A stretch of DNA of 64,000 nt, from assembly GCA_022072055.1 (NCBI GenBank), contig JAJVIK010000016.1, positions 80,191-144,190 of the forward strand, written 5' to 3'. The stretch comes from a bacterium. Its GTDB lineage: Bacteria; Hinthialibacterota; Hinthialibacteria; OLB16. The stretch's first letter is position 1. Each line of letters starts with the position of its first letter. Under the pieces are notes generated by a model. That model had not been told where the DNA came from, searched no databases, and saw only the letters and a program-made list of their open reading frames with translations. A program made the position numbers and the translations under genes. Shown piece by piece: positions 18,611 through 26,884 of the stretch.

Positions 18611-21600
18611 CTACTTCATCTCAAGCAAGAGCAGCAGCAGATCCCTCGCATTGCAGATGCTGTCGTCGTCGAAATCCCCCACGAGTTTCCCCGGAGGCTG
18701 CTCAACACTCCCCCAATGGTGGGTGAAGAGAAAGAGGTCCGAAACGGTGATCAGGGAGTCCCCGTCCAGGTCATAAGGCTCCTGCCCCAAGGTGGGGGTT
18801 GGAGTCGGAGTGGAGGGGAGCGTGGGAGTGGCCGAGGGCGTTGGGGTTCGGGTGGGTTCGGGGACCCTGGCCGGGAAGGTCCATGTCCGCGAGTTGTTGG
18901 CCGGATTCGGATCGCGGCCTCCCGAAACGACCATCTCGCCTCGAAGAACATAGTCTCCTGGAACCGGCGCCTCGAAGCTGCCGGATAGGATGGCGGTCTC
19001 GAAGGCCTCGAGGGAATAGGCTTGGGTCGCCAGCAGAATCTCCGCTTTCGCCGGAGTATCCAGATAGAGGGACAGTGTCATGTGAGTCGGGGCGCCATCA
19101 TTGCGAACAGACACATCCACCCCATGACGCGCCCCCAGAACGAGCGCCTCGAGCCCCGGGTGCGAAGGGTTGCTTCCGGGGCCTCGAACACGGAGCGAGG
19201 ACTCACCCAGCGCGAAATCGAACTGGGAACCGGTCGCCACCAGGATATGAACCGAGGCCGTGCCTTCCGCATGAGCGGAATCCGTGGCGTGGAACACCAG
19301 ATTATGAGCACCGGGACTCAGGACAACCCCTTGAACACGATTCCCTGTCGCGAGGAACCCATCCACGGAGGAAGTCCACCACCCATCCACCAGGGCTTGA
19401 TCGTCGAGGTCGTATCCGGTTCCGTAAAGCGGCCAAGCGAAACCCAGAGGCGCCTGGTCGCCGGTTTGAGGAGAGAGGATGCGGACCGAAGGCGGGCGGT
19501 TCGGGAGGCGCAGGCCATCCACGCGCGAGTCGCTGGTCTGGAGGCCATCGGTGGACTGCAAGCGCAGGGAGATGTTCTCTCCCGCTCGCAGGAACTCGGT
19601 GGAGAGTTCGATGGAGCTTCCATCGATGCACACGGCGACCGCCTGCCAGGTGCTTCCGCCATCCTCGCTGGCCAGCAGGTGATGCGTGAGCGGCGGCGCG
19701 GGCCCGGTGCGCTTGAGCGGACTCGGGGTGGAGCCGGCGGTCCAGGACACAGTCACAACCCCTCCCAAGGCGCTTCCCGGAGGGGGCTGAGCGAGTCCGT
19801 TTTCGACCGTTCCGCCGGGGAGGTATTCCAGGACCTTTTCGCCCGTTTCGACACTGACAAACTCGTAGCGGTCCACCACGGAATTGGCGATCACGAAGGT
19901 GGCCCACCAGAGGTCGTACCGCTCCTCGGTGGGGCCGACATTCGGGATCAGTTGAAAGGCCTGGAAGTCGTAACGGTTCCCATCGGACGCGTATCCTCGG
20001 AACTCATATTGACCGGAGACCTGTTGCGGGGGATCCGCCACCTCGAAGTAATCCTGGTTTCCGCGGTTGATCGGCGCGGCGTGAAGCGTGCCCGGCACAA
20101 ACCGGTAATGGACCTCCTCGGTTCCCTCGCCGATCTTCTCCACCATGGCGCGAACAAAAAGGGTCCGCATCCCAACCGGTAGTTCGCCTTTGGCCGTCTC
20201 GGTCGCTTGTTTGGGGACATTCAAGCGGCCTTGAAAGTCCGACCGAAACCTGTCCAGGGTGGAGGAGATCGGCCAGACCGGAACATCCTGTGCGCCCATC
20301 ACGTCGATCCAGCCTTGGTTCGAGAACCAGGTATGAGTCTGCGCGGGCATGTGGCGAATCCGCCCCACATCCCCGGAGAACCCCGGAACATGGCCGTCCT
20401 CTGTCTTGAACAGGGTGACCCCGCGAACCTCGAGCCCATCGGGCGGATGGGCGTCATACTGCTCCGTGCCGGTGTGTAACCCGATGGCGTGTCCCATTTC
20501 GTGGATGGCGGCTGTCGGCTTGTCGGCATCCACCAGGAGGATCCCGCGATCAATCGCGACATTGGCGCCATCGATGCCCTCCCCCAGGCCATTGTGCGGG
20601 ACAACGCCCACCACGAAGTCGAGTCTTGCCTCGGGACGGTCTCCGATCCATGCCGCGACATTCATCATCGTTCGCGCGGACGCCAGCAGGCTGGCCAGGC
20701 CCGCGGTCAGCGAATACGTTCCAATCCAGGCGAAGTTGGAGATCAGACCGGTATAGGTGATGGGAGCCGCGGCCACAAAGTGGATCTCGCTATCCGAGAT
20801 CGGAAACATGGCGGGCATGAGGTTCGAGAGTTCCTGAACCATCGCCGCCGCGGGAGGCGCGGGGGTCCCGGTGAAGCCATAGAGGTAGAGGCGGATGGGT
20901 TGCACCACGATGTTCAAGTCCCGATCCGGCGCGGGAAGCACCGGGTAGTTCGTGGTCTCCCACAACATGCGCGGGGGTTCCTTGGCGGAGTATCCCTTGA
21001 CACCGCCCAGGTCGGCCATCAAACGCAGCCCGCTAATGGCGCTTGACTGAGGGGGAATGATGAAGTTCACGGTGGATTCGGCGCGGACAATGTCGGAGTC
21101 GGAGCCATAGTCCGCAAGGTCGCGATGAAGCTCCATCGAGGGACGAGTGGGTTCGACACGCTCGCCGTTTACCTCGAGGTACACCTTCACGCCGGAGAGC
21201 GTGGGTTCGGAGCAGGCCACATCGGCGCACAGAACCGATTCCCGCCCGGCGACAATCGGCGTGAGAAAGCTCGAATGAGAAATCGTGTTCTGTCCAAGCA
21301 GCACTCCCGCCGACCAGACCGAGGGCGGGACCTCCTTGTCTTTGCGCGCCGGGGGCCCCTTTTCAACGTGGGGCGCAATCTCGACAGCCGGGCCGAGCGT
21401 CTGACCCTGGAAGCCCATGAGCACCGAGGCGCCCCGATCCTTGAGGAAGAGCCGCTCCGGATTGGTGTCCCAATAGATCCGGGTGGGCCCGCCTTGGTCG
21501 CCGTAGTAATTCGCTCCGATCTGAATCTTGGCGTTCGGTTTCTGGCCATAAATGGGGACAAAGATCGCGGTTCGCCCCATGAAATAGTTGCTTTCGATCA

Positions 21601-22729
21601 CTGGGGCCGGCTCCGCCTGGGTCAGCCAGGCCAGGCCATCAAAGAGGAGGTACTCCAGGAAGATGTTGCCCCGGAAGGTCGGCCCTGTGCGGTCCAGGAG
21701 CCAGACCACTTTGGCAAACTCGCAATCCTCAAACAGGCACTCCGAATTCATCATCCCCTCGACACGGGGCGATCCTCGGAAGAAGCACCCGCGAAACCGA
21801 GCGGAGCCGTCATCCTTGTCGATGTTGACCGTCGGACCGGAAGGGAAGATGCAGTCGTTAAACCGGAGCTCATCTCCCGTCCGGATATAGATGTTCTCAT
21901 TGGGGAGAGTGCAGTCCTCGAACCAGACCTGGGAATCATCCAGCAGATCCCAAAGGTTAATGGTCACTGTCGAATCCAGGATGTGGACACTACCCATGGG
22001 GGGGATCATGTGGAGATTGAGAAGGTCAATGGCGCTCAGGGTCGCATCCGCGGCGACCACCGTGATGCTGGTTCCGCCGGCGATGGACGAGCCCGCCCCC
22101 TCCAGGATGTAGTAGCCGTCGGGGGGCGCCGAAAGCGCAACCGGATTCGCGAAGACAATCCGGACCGGGTCGTTCCGGTCGAACCGCGCCGATTCATAAA
22201 GGAGCTCGCCCATCACCCGAATCACTCCCCCGCTATAGGTGTACCCCCCAAGGTCAAGGGAGAGTCCCTCGGGGACCACCACATACCCGCAGCCGACCGG
22301 ATTGGGCGAATCCGTTTGGATGACCTCATCGAAAAGCAGGGTTCCTGCGATCAGGCTTTCGTGGATCATCACGGACTGCTGAACCTGGACCAGTTCACCC
22401 CCATTTTGTTTCTTGGCAACGATTCGGAAGACGTGCTCCTCTGCAGCGAGCGAATCGACCCGGGTCTGGCCGTTGAAGGTGATTCCGGAATCGGGTGGAA
22501 CCGGACTCTCACGAATGACCCGTGCACTGCCGCCGCCTTGGACCTCAATCCGAATCTGGATGAACTTCTCCTCGTTCGGGGTGGCAGGGTCGTTGGCGAT
22601 GTAGGCCTCGTAAGTGAGGTGACAGTTGCCGAGTCCGGCGTACGGGATCGAGATCTGAGCGGCCTGAGCCGACAGCGTGATGAAGAGCGGGAACAGCGGG
22701 ATGAAGATGCGGGTGAGTCTGAGATTCAC
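18611..22729 (-). CDS. Giant secreted zincin-like protein with beta-helix region and C-terminal dockerin-like repeats
   Basis: 1372 residues. GTG 22729 with AGGAGG 6 nt upstream opens a signal peptide (LTRIFIPLFPLFITLSAQAA). Residues about 180-430 have the short-strand, Asn-rich rhythm of a right-handed beta-helix (FEDCTLPNENIYIRTGDELR). HEMGHAIGLH at 743-752 is a zinc-metalloprotease HExxH motif, but the third His comes one residue earlier than in metzincins (HExxHxxGxxH). After Ig-like domains there is a Pro/Thr linker (near residue 1300), then two calcium-loop repeats: DLDGDSLITVSDL and DFDDDSICNARDL, as in dockerin type I. The gene is a large monocistronic unit. Role: probably cell-surface or secreted degradation or adhesion. 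Confidence 0.8.
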   Translation of the reverse strand: MNLRLTRIFIPLFPLFITLSAQAAQISIPYAGLGNCHLTYEAYIANDPATPNEEKFIQIRIEVQGGGSARVIRESPVPPDSGITFNGQTRVDSLAAEEHVFRIVAKKQNGGELVQVQQSVMIHESLIAGTLLFDEVIQTDSPNPVGCGYVVVPEGLSLDLGGYTYSGGVIRVMGELLYESARFDRNDPVRIVFANPVALSAPPDGYYILEGAGSSIAGGTSITVVAADATLSAIDLLNLHMIPPMGSVHILDSTVTINLWDLLDDSQVWFEDCTLPNENIYIRTGDELRFNDCIFPSGPTVNIDKDDGSARFRGCFFRGSPRVEGMMNSECLFEDCEFAKVVWLLDRTGPTFRGNIFLEYLLFDGLAWLTQAEPAPVIESNYFMGRTAIFVPIYGQKPNAKIQIGANYYGDQGGPTRIYWDTNPERLFLKDRGASVLMGFQGQTLGPAVEIAPHVEKGPPARKDKEVPPSVWSAGVLLGQNTISHSSFLTPIVAGRESVLCADVACSEPTLSGVKVYLEVNGERVEPTRPSMELHRDLADYGSDSDIVRAESTVNFIIPPQSSAISGLRLMADLGGVKGYSAKEPPRMLWETTNYPVLPAPDRDLNIVVQPIRLYLYGFTGTPAPPAAAMVQELSNLMPAMFPISDSEIHFVAAAPITYTGLISNFAWIGTYSLTAGLASLLASARTMMNVAAWIGDRPEARLDFVVGVVPHNGLGEGIDGANVAIDRGILLVDADKPTAAIHEMGHAIGLHTGTEQYDAHPPDGLEVRGVTLFKTEDGHVPGFSGDVGRIRHMPAQTHTWFSNQGWIDVMGAQDVPVWPISSTLDRFRSDFQGRLNVPKQATETAKGELPVGMRTLFVRAMVEKIGEGTEEVHYRFVPGTLHAAPINRGNQDYFEVADPPQQVSGQYEFRGYASDGNRYDFQAFQLIPNVGPTEERYDLWWATFVIANSVVDRYEFVSVETGEKVLEYLPGGTVENGLAQPPPGSALGGVVTVSWTAGSTPSPLKRTGPAPPLTHHLLASEDGGSTWQAVAVCIDGSSIELSTEFLRAGENISLRLQSTDGLQTSDSRVDGLRLPNRPPSVRILSPQTGDQAPLGFAWPLYGTGYDLDDQALVDGWWTSSVDGFLATGNRVQGVVLSPGAHNLVFHATDSAHAEGTASVHILVATGSQFDFALGESSLRVRGPGSNPSHPGLEALVLGARHGVDVSVRNDGAPTHMTLSLYLDTPAKAEILLATQAYSLEAFETAILSGSFEAPVPGDYVLRGEMVVSGGRDPNPANNSRTWTFPARVPEPTRTPTPSATPTLPSTPTPTPTLGQEPYDLDGDSLITVSDLFLFTHHWGSVEQPPGKLVGDFDDDSICNARDLLLLLLEMK

Positions 22730-22927
22730 GGGAGCCTCCTTGCGAGCAGAGGGAATCTCGTACTGATATGCTAGTATACACCCGCGCCTTGGCCGCTGGA
22801 AACCTCAAAAGATGGGGGATTGGATCCCGACGGATCTCCACAACCGGAGGGAAGATGAAGCAAGATCCGGCGCGACCGACCCCCGAGGGGTTGTCGCCAC
22901 CGCCAGACAAGTAAGGACCCACCCGTC

Positions 22928-24016
22928 ATGCCCCCGAGAATTTTCCCTGCAATGGGCTTTTTGATCATCGGCCTGTGTGTCCCGCCGTTGGCGGAGGCCT
23001 GCACGGTGTTCGCCGGAATCCAAGGCGGGCGAGTCCTTTTCGGGAATAACGAGGACTGGCTCGACTGCAACGCGCGGGTGCAGTTTCTCCCCGCCGAAAA
23101 CGGAAAGCACGGCGTGGTCTATGTCGGATTTCGGATCGGGGGTCCGCAGGGGGGCATGAACGATCAGGGCCTGTGCTTCGATTTCGCCGAAGTCCCAACC
23201 CAGGAGCTCCCTCCGCCCAACGGGAAACCCGTGTTCGTCGGGAATCTGCTCCACAAGATTCTGCGCGAGTGTGGGACAGTCGCCGAGGCGCTGGCGGTTC
23301 ATGAGCAGTACCATTGGCCGCTCCTGGCCCGCTGCCAGGCGCTGCTTTGTGATCGAACGGGCGCGGCGGTGATCCTCTCCGCGCGACCGCCGATTCACCG
23401 GGAAGGGGTCAGTTTGATCATCCCCAACCCGCGTCTCGATCCGATGGGCCTCGGCGAGGGCACCCCGGCCTTCGAGCGCTTTCGGCTCGCGGATGAGAGA
23501 TTGGAGTTGCCGGAGGCAGGCTCGCCCGACGGGGTCGCGAAGATCCTCGCGGCGGTTCATCAGGAAACGCTGCCGACCCAATACTCCTGTGTCTATGATC
23601 CGGCCGCTCGAGAGATGCGCCTTTACCATTTTCATGATTTCACGGCAGCGCGCTCTTTCAAGCTGGAAGAGGAGTTGACCAAGGGAGAGCGGACCTTCGC
23701 GATGAACGAGCTCTTCCCGAAATCGATTGCGTCGACGGTCTATGCGGAGCGGCACGCGGAGCTGCTGGCCGCTCAGACGGACGAGAGAGCGCGCGCGGCT
23801 TCGGTGAAGGTTGCCGAAATGCTTATGGCGCTTTCGGATCGAGACGGGGACTCGAAACTGCGCGAAGAGGAACTGTATGAATTTGTCTGCTTCGATCCGC
23901 GTGACCGGTCCGAGCTGCTCGAGCGGTTTGATTCGGATGGGGATCGGCATATGACCCTCTCGGAGCTTGCCGAGGCTCTGCGCGCGTGGCTTCCGGTCTC
24001 CAAACTTGTGGAATAG
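22928..24016 (+). CDS. Exported Ntn-hydrolase (choloylglycine/C45-like) fused to EF-hands
   Basis: A 362-residue protein. The signal peptide (about residues 1-24, ending LAEA) is followed directly by Cys25 in ACTVF, so processing would expose Cys as the N-terminal nucleophile, as in choloylglycine hydrolase and related Ntn amidases. Supporting motifs are GNNEDW shortly after (family N/D pair) and GGMNDQGLCFDFAEVP. The last 70 residues hold two EF-hand-like loops (DRDGDSKLREEEL and DSDGDRHMTLSEL), suggesting calcium binding. The fusion is unusual. It is divergent from the 1372-residue gene (198 nt apart) and converges on the repeat protein at 24024. Substrate unknown; amide or peptide cleavage is the family role. 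Confidence 0.78.
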   Translation: MPPRIFPAMGFLIIGLCVPPLAEACTVFAGIQGGRVLFGNNEDWLDCNARVQFLPAENGKHGVVYVGFRIGGPQGGMNDQGLCFDFAEVPTQELPPPNGKPVFVGNLLHKILRECGTVAEALAVHEQYHWPLLARCQALLCDRTGAAVILSARPPIHREGVSLIIPNPRLDPMGLGEGTPAFERFRLADERLELPEAGSPDGVAKILAAVHQETLPTQYSCVYDPAAREMRLYHFHDFTAARSFKLEEELTKGERTFAMNELFPKSIASTVYAERHAELLAAQTDERARAASVKVAEMLMALSDRDGDSKLREEELYEFVCFDPRDRSELLERFDSDGDRHMTLSELAEALRAWLPVSKLVE

Positions 24017-24023
24017 CGCGCGG

Positions 24024-24737
24024 CTACCACTTCTGGAGTCCGCGCTTGTCCACTGTCTGGCGCATCATCCCCGCCTCAATCAGTTCGGGCTGGGTGTAAC
24101 CCGCCGTGCGAATCTGGTTATCGTTATATCCGAAGCTCTGCATCTGCCGGATGGAAAAACCCTCGCGGCGCATGTCGCGGGCCGCGAAACCGGCCGCGCG
24201 CAGCTCGCTCCCATCGAAATGGCGGCGAAGCTCTCCGATGGTGAAGCCCGCGTTTTTCAACTCATAGGCGCTGTACACGGTGGCCAGCTCATGGAGGGTG
24301 AACCCCGCGCGCGCCGCGACACGGGCGTCGATCCCCTCCTGTTTCACATGGTGGATGACATAACCGAGGGCATGAAGCTGCTGCGCGTCGAGGGTTTCGA
24401 TCAGTTCGGCAAGGGGCTTTCCCCCGGCGCGCGGGCGTGGCGGGGTTGCGGGGCGCAGTTGGGTTCGGGGAAGCGCCTCCGGTTCGGGGCGTCCCCCGGC
24501 CGGAGAGGGCTTTTTCGGGAGATACCCCAGGAGCTCAAGCGCCTCGCGACCGTATCCCAAGCGCTGCATCCCCTCCTGGGTGTAGCCGAGGTCGGCCAGG
24601 GTGGCGGCGGTGAGTCTTTTGGCGACAAGACGCTGGGGTGCGTTCACACTCTCGGTGATGAGTGTGTACAGCCCACGATACCCGCCGGGGATCCCCAACG
24701 CCCGGCAACGCCAGTCGCGGTCGTCCTGGGGTGGCAT
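24024..24737 (-). CDS. Short-repeat protein (LGY/AGF repeats), unknown function
   Basis: A 237-residue cytoplasmic-looking protein built of repeating helical units of about 18-24 residues ending in hydrophobic-Gly-aromatic: LADLGYTQEGMQRLGY, LHALGYVIHHVKQEG, LKNAGFTIGELRRHF, LRAAGFAARDMRREGF, MQSFGYNDNQIRTAGY, ELIEAGM. The pattern, 'L..AG(F/Y)....L', recalls the leucine- and alanine-rich 'LRAAGY' repeats seen in scattered bacterial and protist proteins. A Pro-rich spacer (about residues 74-103) splits the repeats into two blocks. There is no signal peptide. ATG 24737. Only 7 nt separate it from the convergent Ntn-hydrolase stop. Likely a protein-binding scaffold. Confidence 0.75.
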   Translation of the reverse strand: MPPQDDRDWRCRALGIPGGYRGLYTLITESVNAPQRLVAKRLTAATLADLGYTQEGMQRLGYGREALELLGYLPKKPSPAGGRPEPEALPRTQLRPATPPRPRAGGKPLAELIETLDAQQLHALGYVIHHVKQEGIDARVAARAGFTLHELATVYSAYELKNAGFTIGELRRHFDGSELRAAGFAARDMRREGFSIRQMQSFGYNDNQIRTAGYTQPELIEAGMMRQTVDKRGLQKW

Positions 24738-25036
24738 GGTTGAAGCTTAACGCCGGGGGGATGGGGGGGGAAGGCCACTAAAGGCAGGACCCACTCAATT
24801 ATCGATATGCCTCCCGTCTTTGCGCGCGCAAGTCGCGGTCGAACGCCTTGGCAAACTGGAGCTCATAGGACCCCATCTTCGCCAAGACCTCAACAACCTA
24901 CCTCCTCCTGGAATGGCGTCCACTGCCCATTTTCCTTCCCAACACCCTTCCCCCTCCACCCCGGCGAGCGGGTTCCGGGATCCCCTTCGCGGCGAGGATG
25001 CGTGGGTCTTGGCCCGCCGAAGATGAATAAAGATTC
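24738..25036. other. Intergenic region upstream of the sigma-54 activator
   Basis: About 300 nt without a clear gene. On the minus strand a 28-codon frame (24885 to 24799; contains SYELQFAKAFDRDLRAQRRE) has protein-like composition but no family was recognised; it may be the tail of a decayed gene. The rest is pyrimidine-rich on the plus strand with no gene. Confidence 0.4.
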
Positions 25037-25065
25037 TTGTACTCACAGTTGGTTCCTTCTATCCT
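25037..25065 (+). promoter_or_regulatory. Candidate sigma-70 promoter of the sigma-54 activator
   Basis: -35 TTGTAC (25037-25042), 17-nt spacer, -10 TATCCT (25060-25065). The ATG at 25074 would be only a few bases from the expected transcription start, and no ribosome site is visible, so a leaderless message is possible. Confidence 0.45.
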
Positions 25066-25073
25066 CATGTTCC

Positions 25074-26591
25074 ATGAATCGGCGCCTCCTGTTTGCCTGG
25101 ATCGGCGCAACCGACCTCAGGGCGGCTTCCGGGGTCAAGGAAGTGGGACTTGGGCCGATCGCCCAGGCGGTCACGGGCCGGGATTACGATCAGATTGTCC
25201 TTCTCTGCGATTACCCCTTGAAGGAGGGAAAGTCGTACGTCGCCTGGCTCTCGGGCCAAACCAAGACCAAGATCACCCTGCAACGGGTGACCCTCTCCGG
25301 CCCGACTCACTTCGGCGAGATCTATGAGAATGCCGTTGGGGTGCTCCAGGAATCTTTGCAGGGAATGGGGGCACAGTTCGAGCTCACCTTTCACTTAAGC
25401 CCCGGAACTCCGGCCATGGCTGCGGTCTGGATCATTCTTTCCAAAACTCGGTTCCCCGCTGAGCTGATCGAATCCTCGAGGGAGCATGGGGTCCGGACTG
25501 CCTCAGTCCCCTTCGACCTCTCCGCCGAATACCTTCCAGACCTCCTCCGAAAGCCGGATGAGCAACTCCGGAGCCTATCCGAGGGTCTCCCTCCGGAGGC
25601 GCCCGAATTCTCCGACATTGTCCATCGGTGTGAGAGCATGCGCCGTGTGATCGCTCGCGCCCGCAGAGTAGCACCTCGCAACGTGCCGGTTTTGATCCTC
25701 GGAGAGAGCGGGACGGGGAAGGAGCTTCTGGCGCGAGCCATCCATGACACCAGCCCACGCAGGGACCGCCCCTTCATCGCGGTCAATTGTGGCGCAATCC
25801 CTCCAAACCTTGTCGAGTCTCAGTTTTTCGGTCATGAAAAGGGGGCTTTCACGGGAGCGGACAGAGCCAAGCGAGGATTTGTCGAGGAAGCATCCGAGGG
25901 AACCCTTTTTCTGGATGAAGTGGGGGAGCTACCTCTCGATGCCCAAGTTCGATTCCTGCGCGTTCTTCAATCGGGGACCGTGACTCGTGTCGGGGCCTCA
26001 CGCGAGACTCCCGTGGATGTCCGTGTGATTGCCGCCACAAACCGCGACCTGTTTGTCGAGGTCCCGGCGGGCCGTTTTCGGGAAGACCTGTTCCAACGCC
26101 TGGCAGTAGCTATTCTGCAGCTCCCACCTCTTCGGGAACGGCAGGGAGATATCGGTCTCTTAATCGACCGTCTCCTCAACCAGGTGAACAACGAGGGCAT
26201 CGGGCAGCCGGGGTATCGGCACAAGACTCTTTCTGCTAGCGCAAGGTCTCTTCTACTCCGCCAGGAATGGCCGGGGAATGTGCGGGAGCTCTTGAACACC
26301 TTGCGACGGGCCTCAATCTGGTCCGGGGGCGCGGTGATCGAGGAGCCGGACATCCGGGACTCGATCCTGCCCATGGGCCGCCAGGAGCCGCGAGGTCTCC
26401 TCGACCGACCGCTTGGGGAGGGGCTGAATCTGCCCGAAATGATGGCGGAATTGGCCACTCACTATCTCAAGCGAGCCATGCAAGAATCGGGGGGGAACAA
26501 GACCAAGGCGGCCGAGCTGGTGGGGTTGCCGAGCTATCAGACACTGACCAATTGGCTGAGGCGGTATGGCCTGACCGAGATTCTGGCATGA
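25074..26591 (+). CDS. Sigma-54-dependent transcriptional activator with CARF/RtcR-like N-terminal sensor
   Basis: 505 residues in three parts. Residues 1-160 are a Rossmann-like sensor: a first strand LLFAWIGATD, YDQIVLLCDYP and HLSPGTPAM (107-115). The last resembles the ligand-loop motif of CARF domains, as in RtcR and Csx1-type proteins, which bind cyclic oligoadenylate or RNA 2',3'-cyclic ends. Residues about 180-415 are the AAA+ domain: Walker A GESGTGKE (210-217), sigma-54 contact loop GAFTGA (257-262) and Walker B LFLDE (278-282). The C-terminus has a Fis-type helix-turn-helix (GGNKTKAAELVGLPSYQTL). There is no receiver domain, so a small ligand, not phosphorylation, should switch it. 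A sigma-54 promoter overlaps its stop codon and faces the ATPase operon. RtcR itself is the nearest known analogue, but no rtcAB is present. Confidence 0.88.
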   Translation: MNRRLLFAWIGATDLRAASGVKEVGLGPIAQAVTGRDYDQIVLLCDYPLKEGKSYVAWLSGQTKTKITLQRVTLSGPTHFGEIYENAVGVLQESLQGMGAQFELTFHLSPGTPAMAAVWIILSKTRFPAELIESSREHGVRTASVPFDLSAEYLPDLLRKPDEQLRSLSEGLPPEAPEFSDIVHRCESMRRVIARARRVAPRNVPVLILGESGTGKELLARAIHDTSPRRDRPFIAVNCGAIPPNLVESQFFGHEKGAFTGADRAKRGFVEEASEGTLFLDEVGELPLDAQVRFLRVLQSGTVTRVGASRETPVDVRVIAATNRDLFVEVPAGRFREDLFQRLAVAILQLPPLRERQGDIGLLIDRLLNQVNNEGIGQPGYRHKTLSASARSLLLRQEWPGNVRELLNTLRRASIWSGGAVIEEPDIRDSILPMGRQEPRGLLDRPLGEGLNLPEMMAELATHYLKRAMQESGGNKTKAAELVGLPSYQTLTNWLRRYGLTEILA

Positions 26592-26599
26592 CGGATGCT
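26584..26599 (+). promoter_or_regulatory. Sigma-54 (-24/-12) promoter of the ATPase/PLD operon
   Basis: TGGCATG-ACGG-ATGCT: GG at 26585-26586, exactly 10 nt, then GC at 26597-26598. Against the consensus TGGCACG-N4-TTGCT only two informative positions differ. It overlaps the stop codon (26589-26591) of the sigma-54 activator and points at the ATPase gene. The expected start is near 26610, giving a leader of about 275 nt. Confidence 0.7.
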
Positions 26600-26884
26600 T
26601 CATATCGTAAACCGTAATCAGAACGATGAAGATGGAATTGACTGTTTGATTGGAGGCCGCTAGGCAAGATGGGTGGAACAAGTCGAGCGGGGAAAATCCG
26701 AGCGGGGGCTCGTCCTAAGTCGCATGGAGAGCGAATCGCGGCGGCCCTCCGCAGGGCGCGCAAGCTGGCCCCCGAGAAAAGAGCAGGTCAACTCAGGGCC
26801 GCGAGGAGAGGAGGTGCGAATAGCGCTGCTGGCGACAGGCCCGAAAACCCAATGGAGACTCCTCCGAGGACCATCCCCAGTGGG
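26600..26884 (+). other. Leader region of the ATPase operon
   Basis: About 285 nt between the sigma-54 promoter and the ATPase ATG. The ATPase frame stays open back to 26669, but that stretch is Arg/Ala-rich and absent from the paralogue at 31407, so it is not taken as coding. No hairpin terminator or known riboswitch was recognised. Activator binding sites could lie upstream, inside the activator gene. Confidence 0.4.

Noticed and set aside
25074-26591. Calling the sigma-54 activator RtcR outright
   Set aside because: No rtcA or rtcB gene is nearby, the N-terminal match is by motif only, and the regulated operon is different.
26669-26884. N-terminal extension of ATPase copy 1 by 72 residues
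   Set aside because: The stretch is Arg/Ala-rich, is absent from the paralogue at 31407, and lies in what should be the leader after the sigma-54 promoter.
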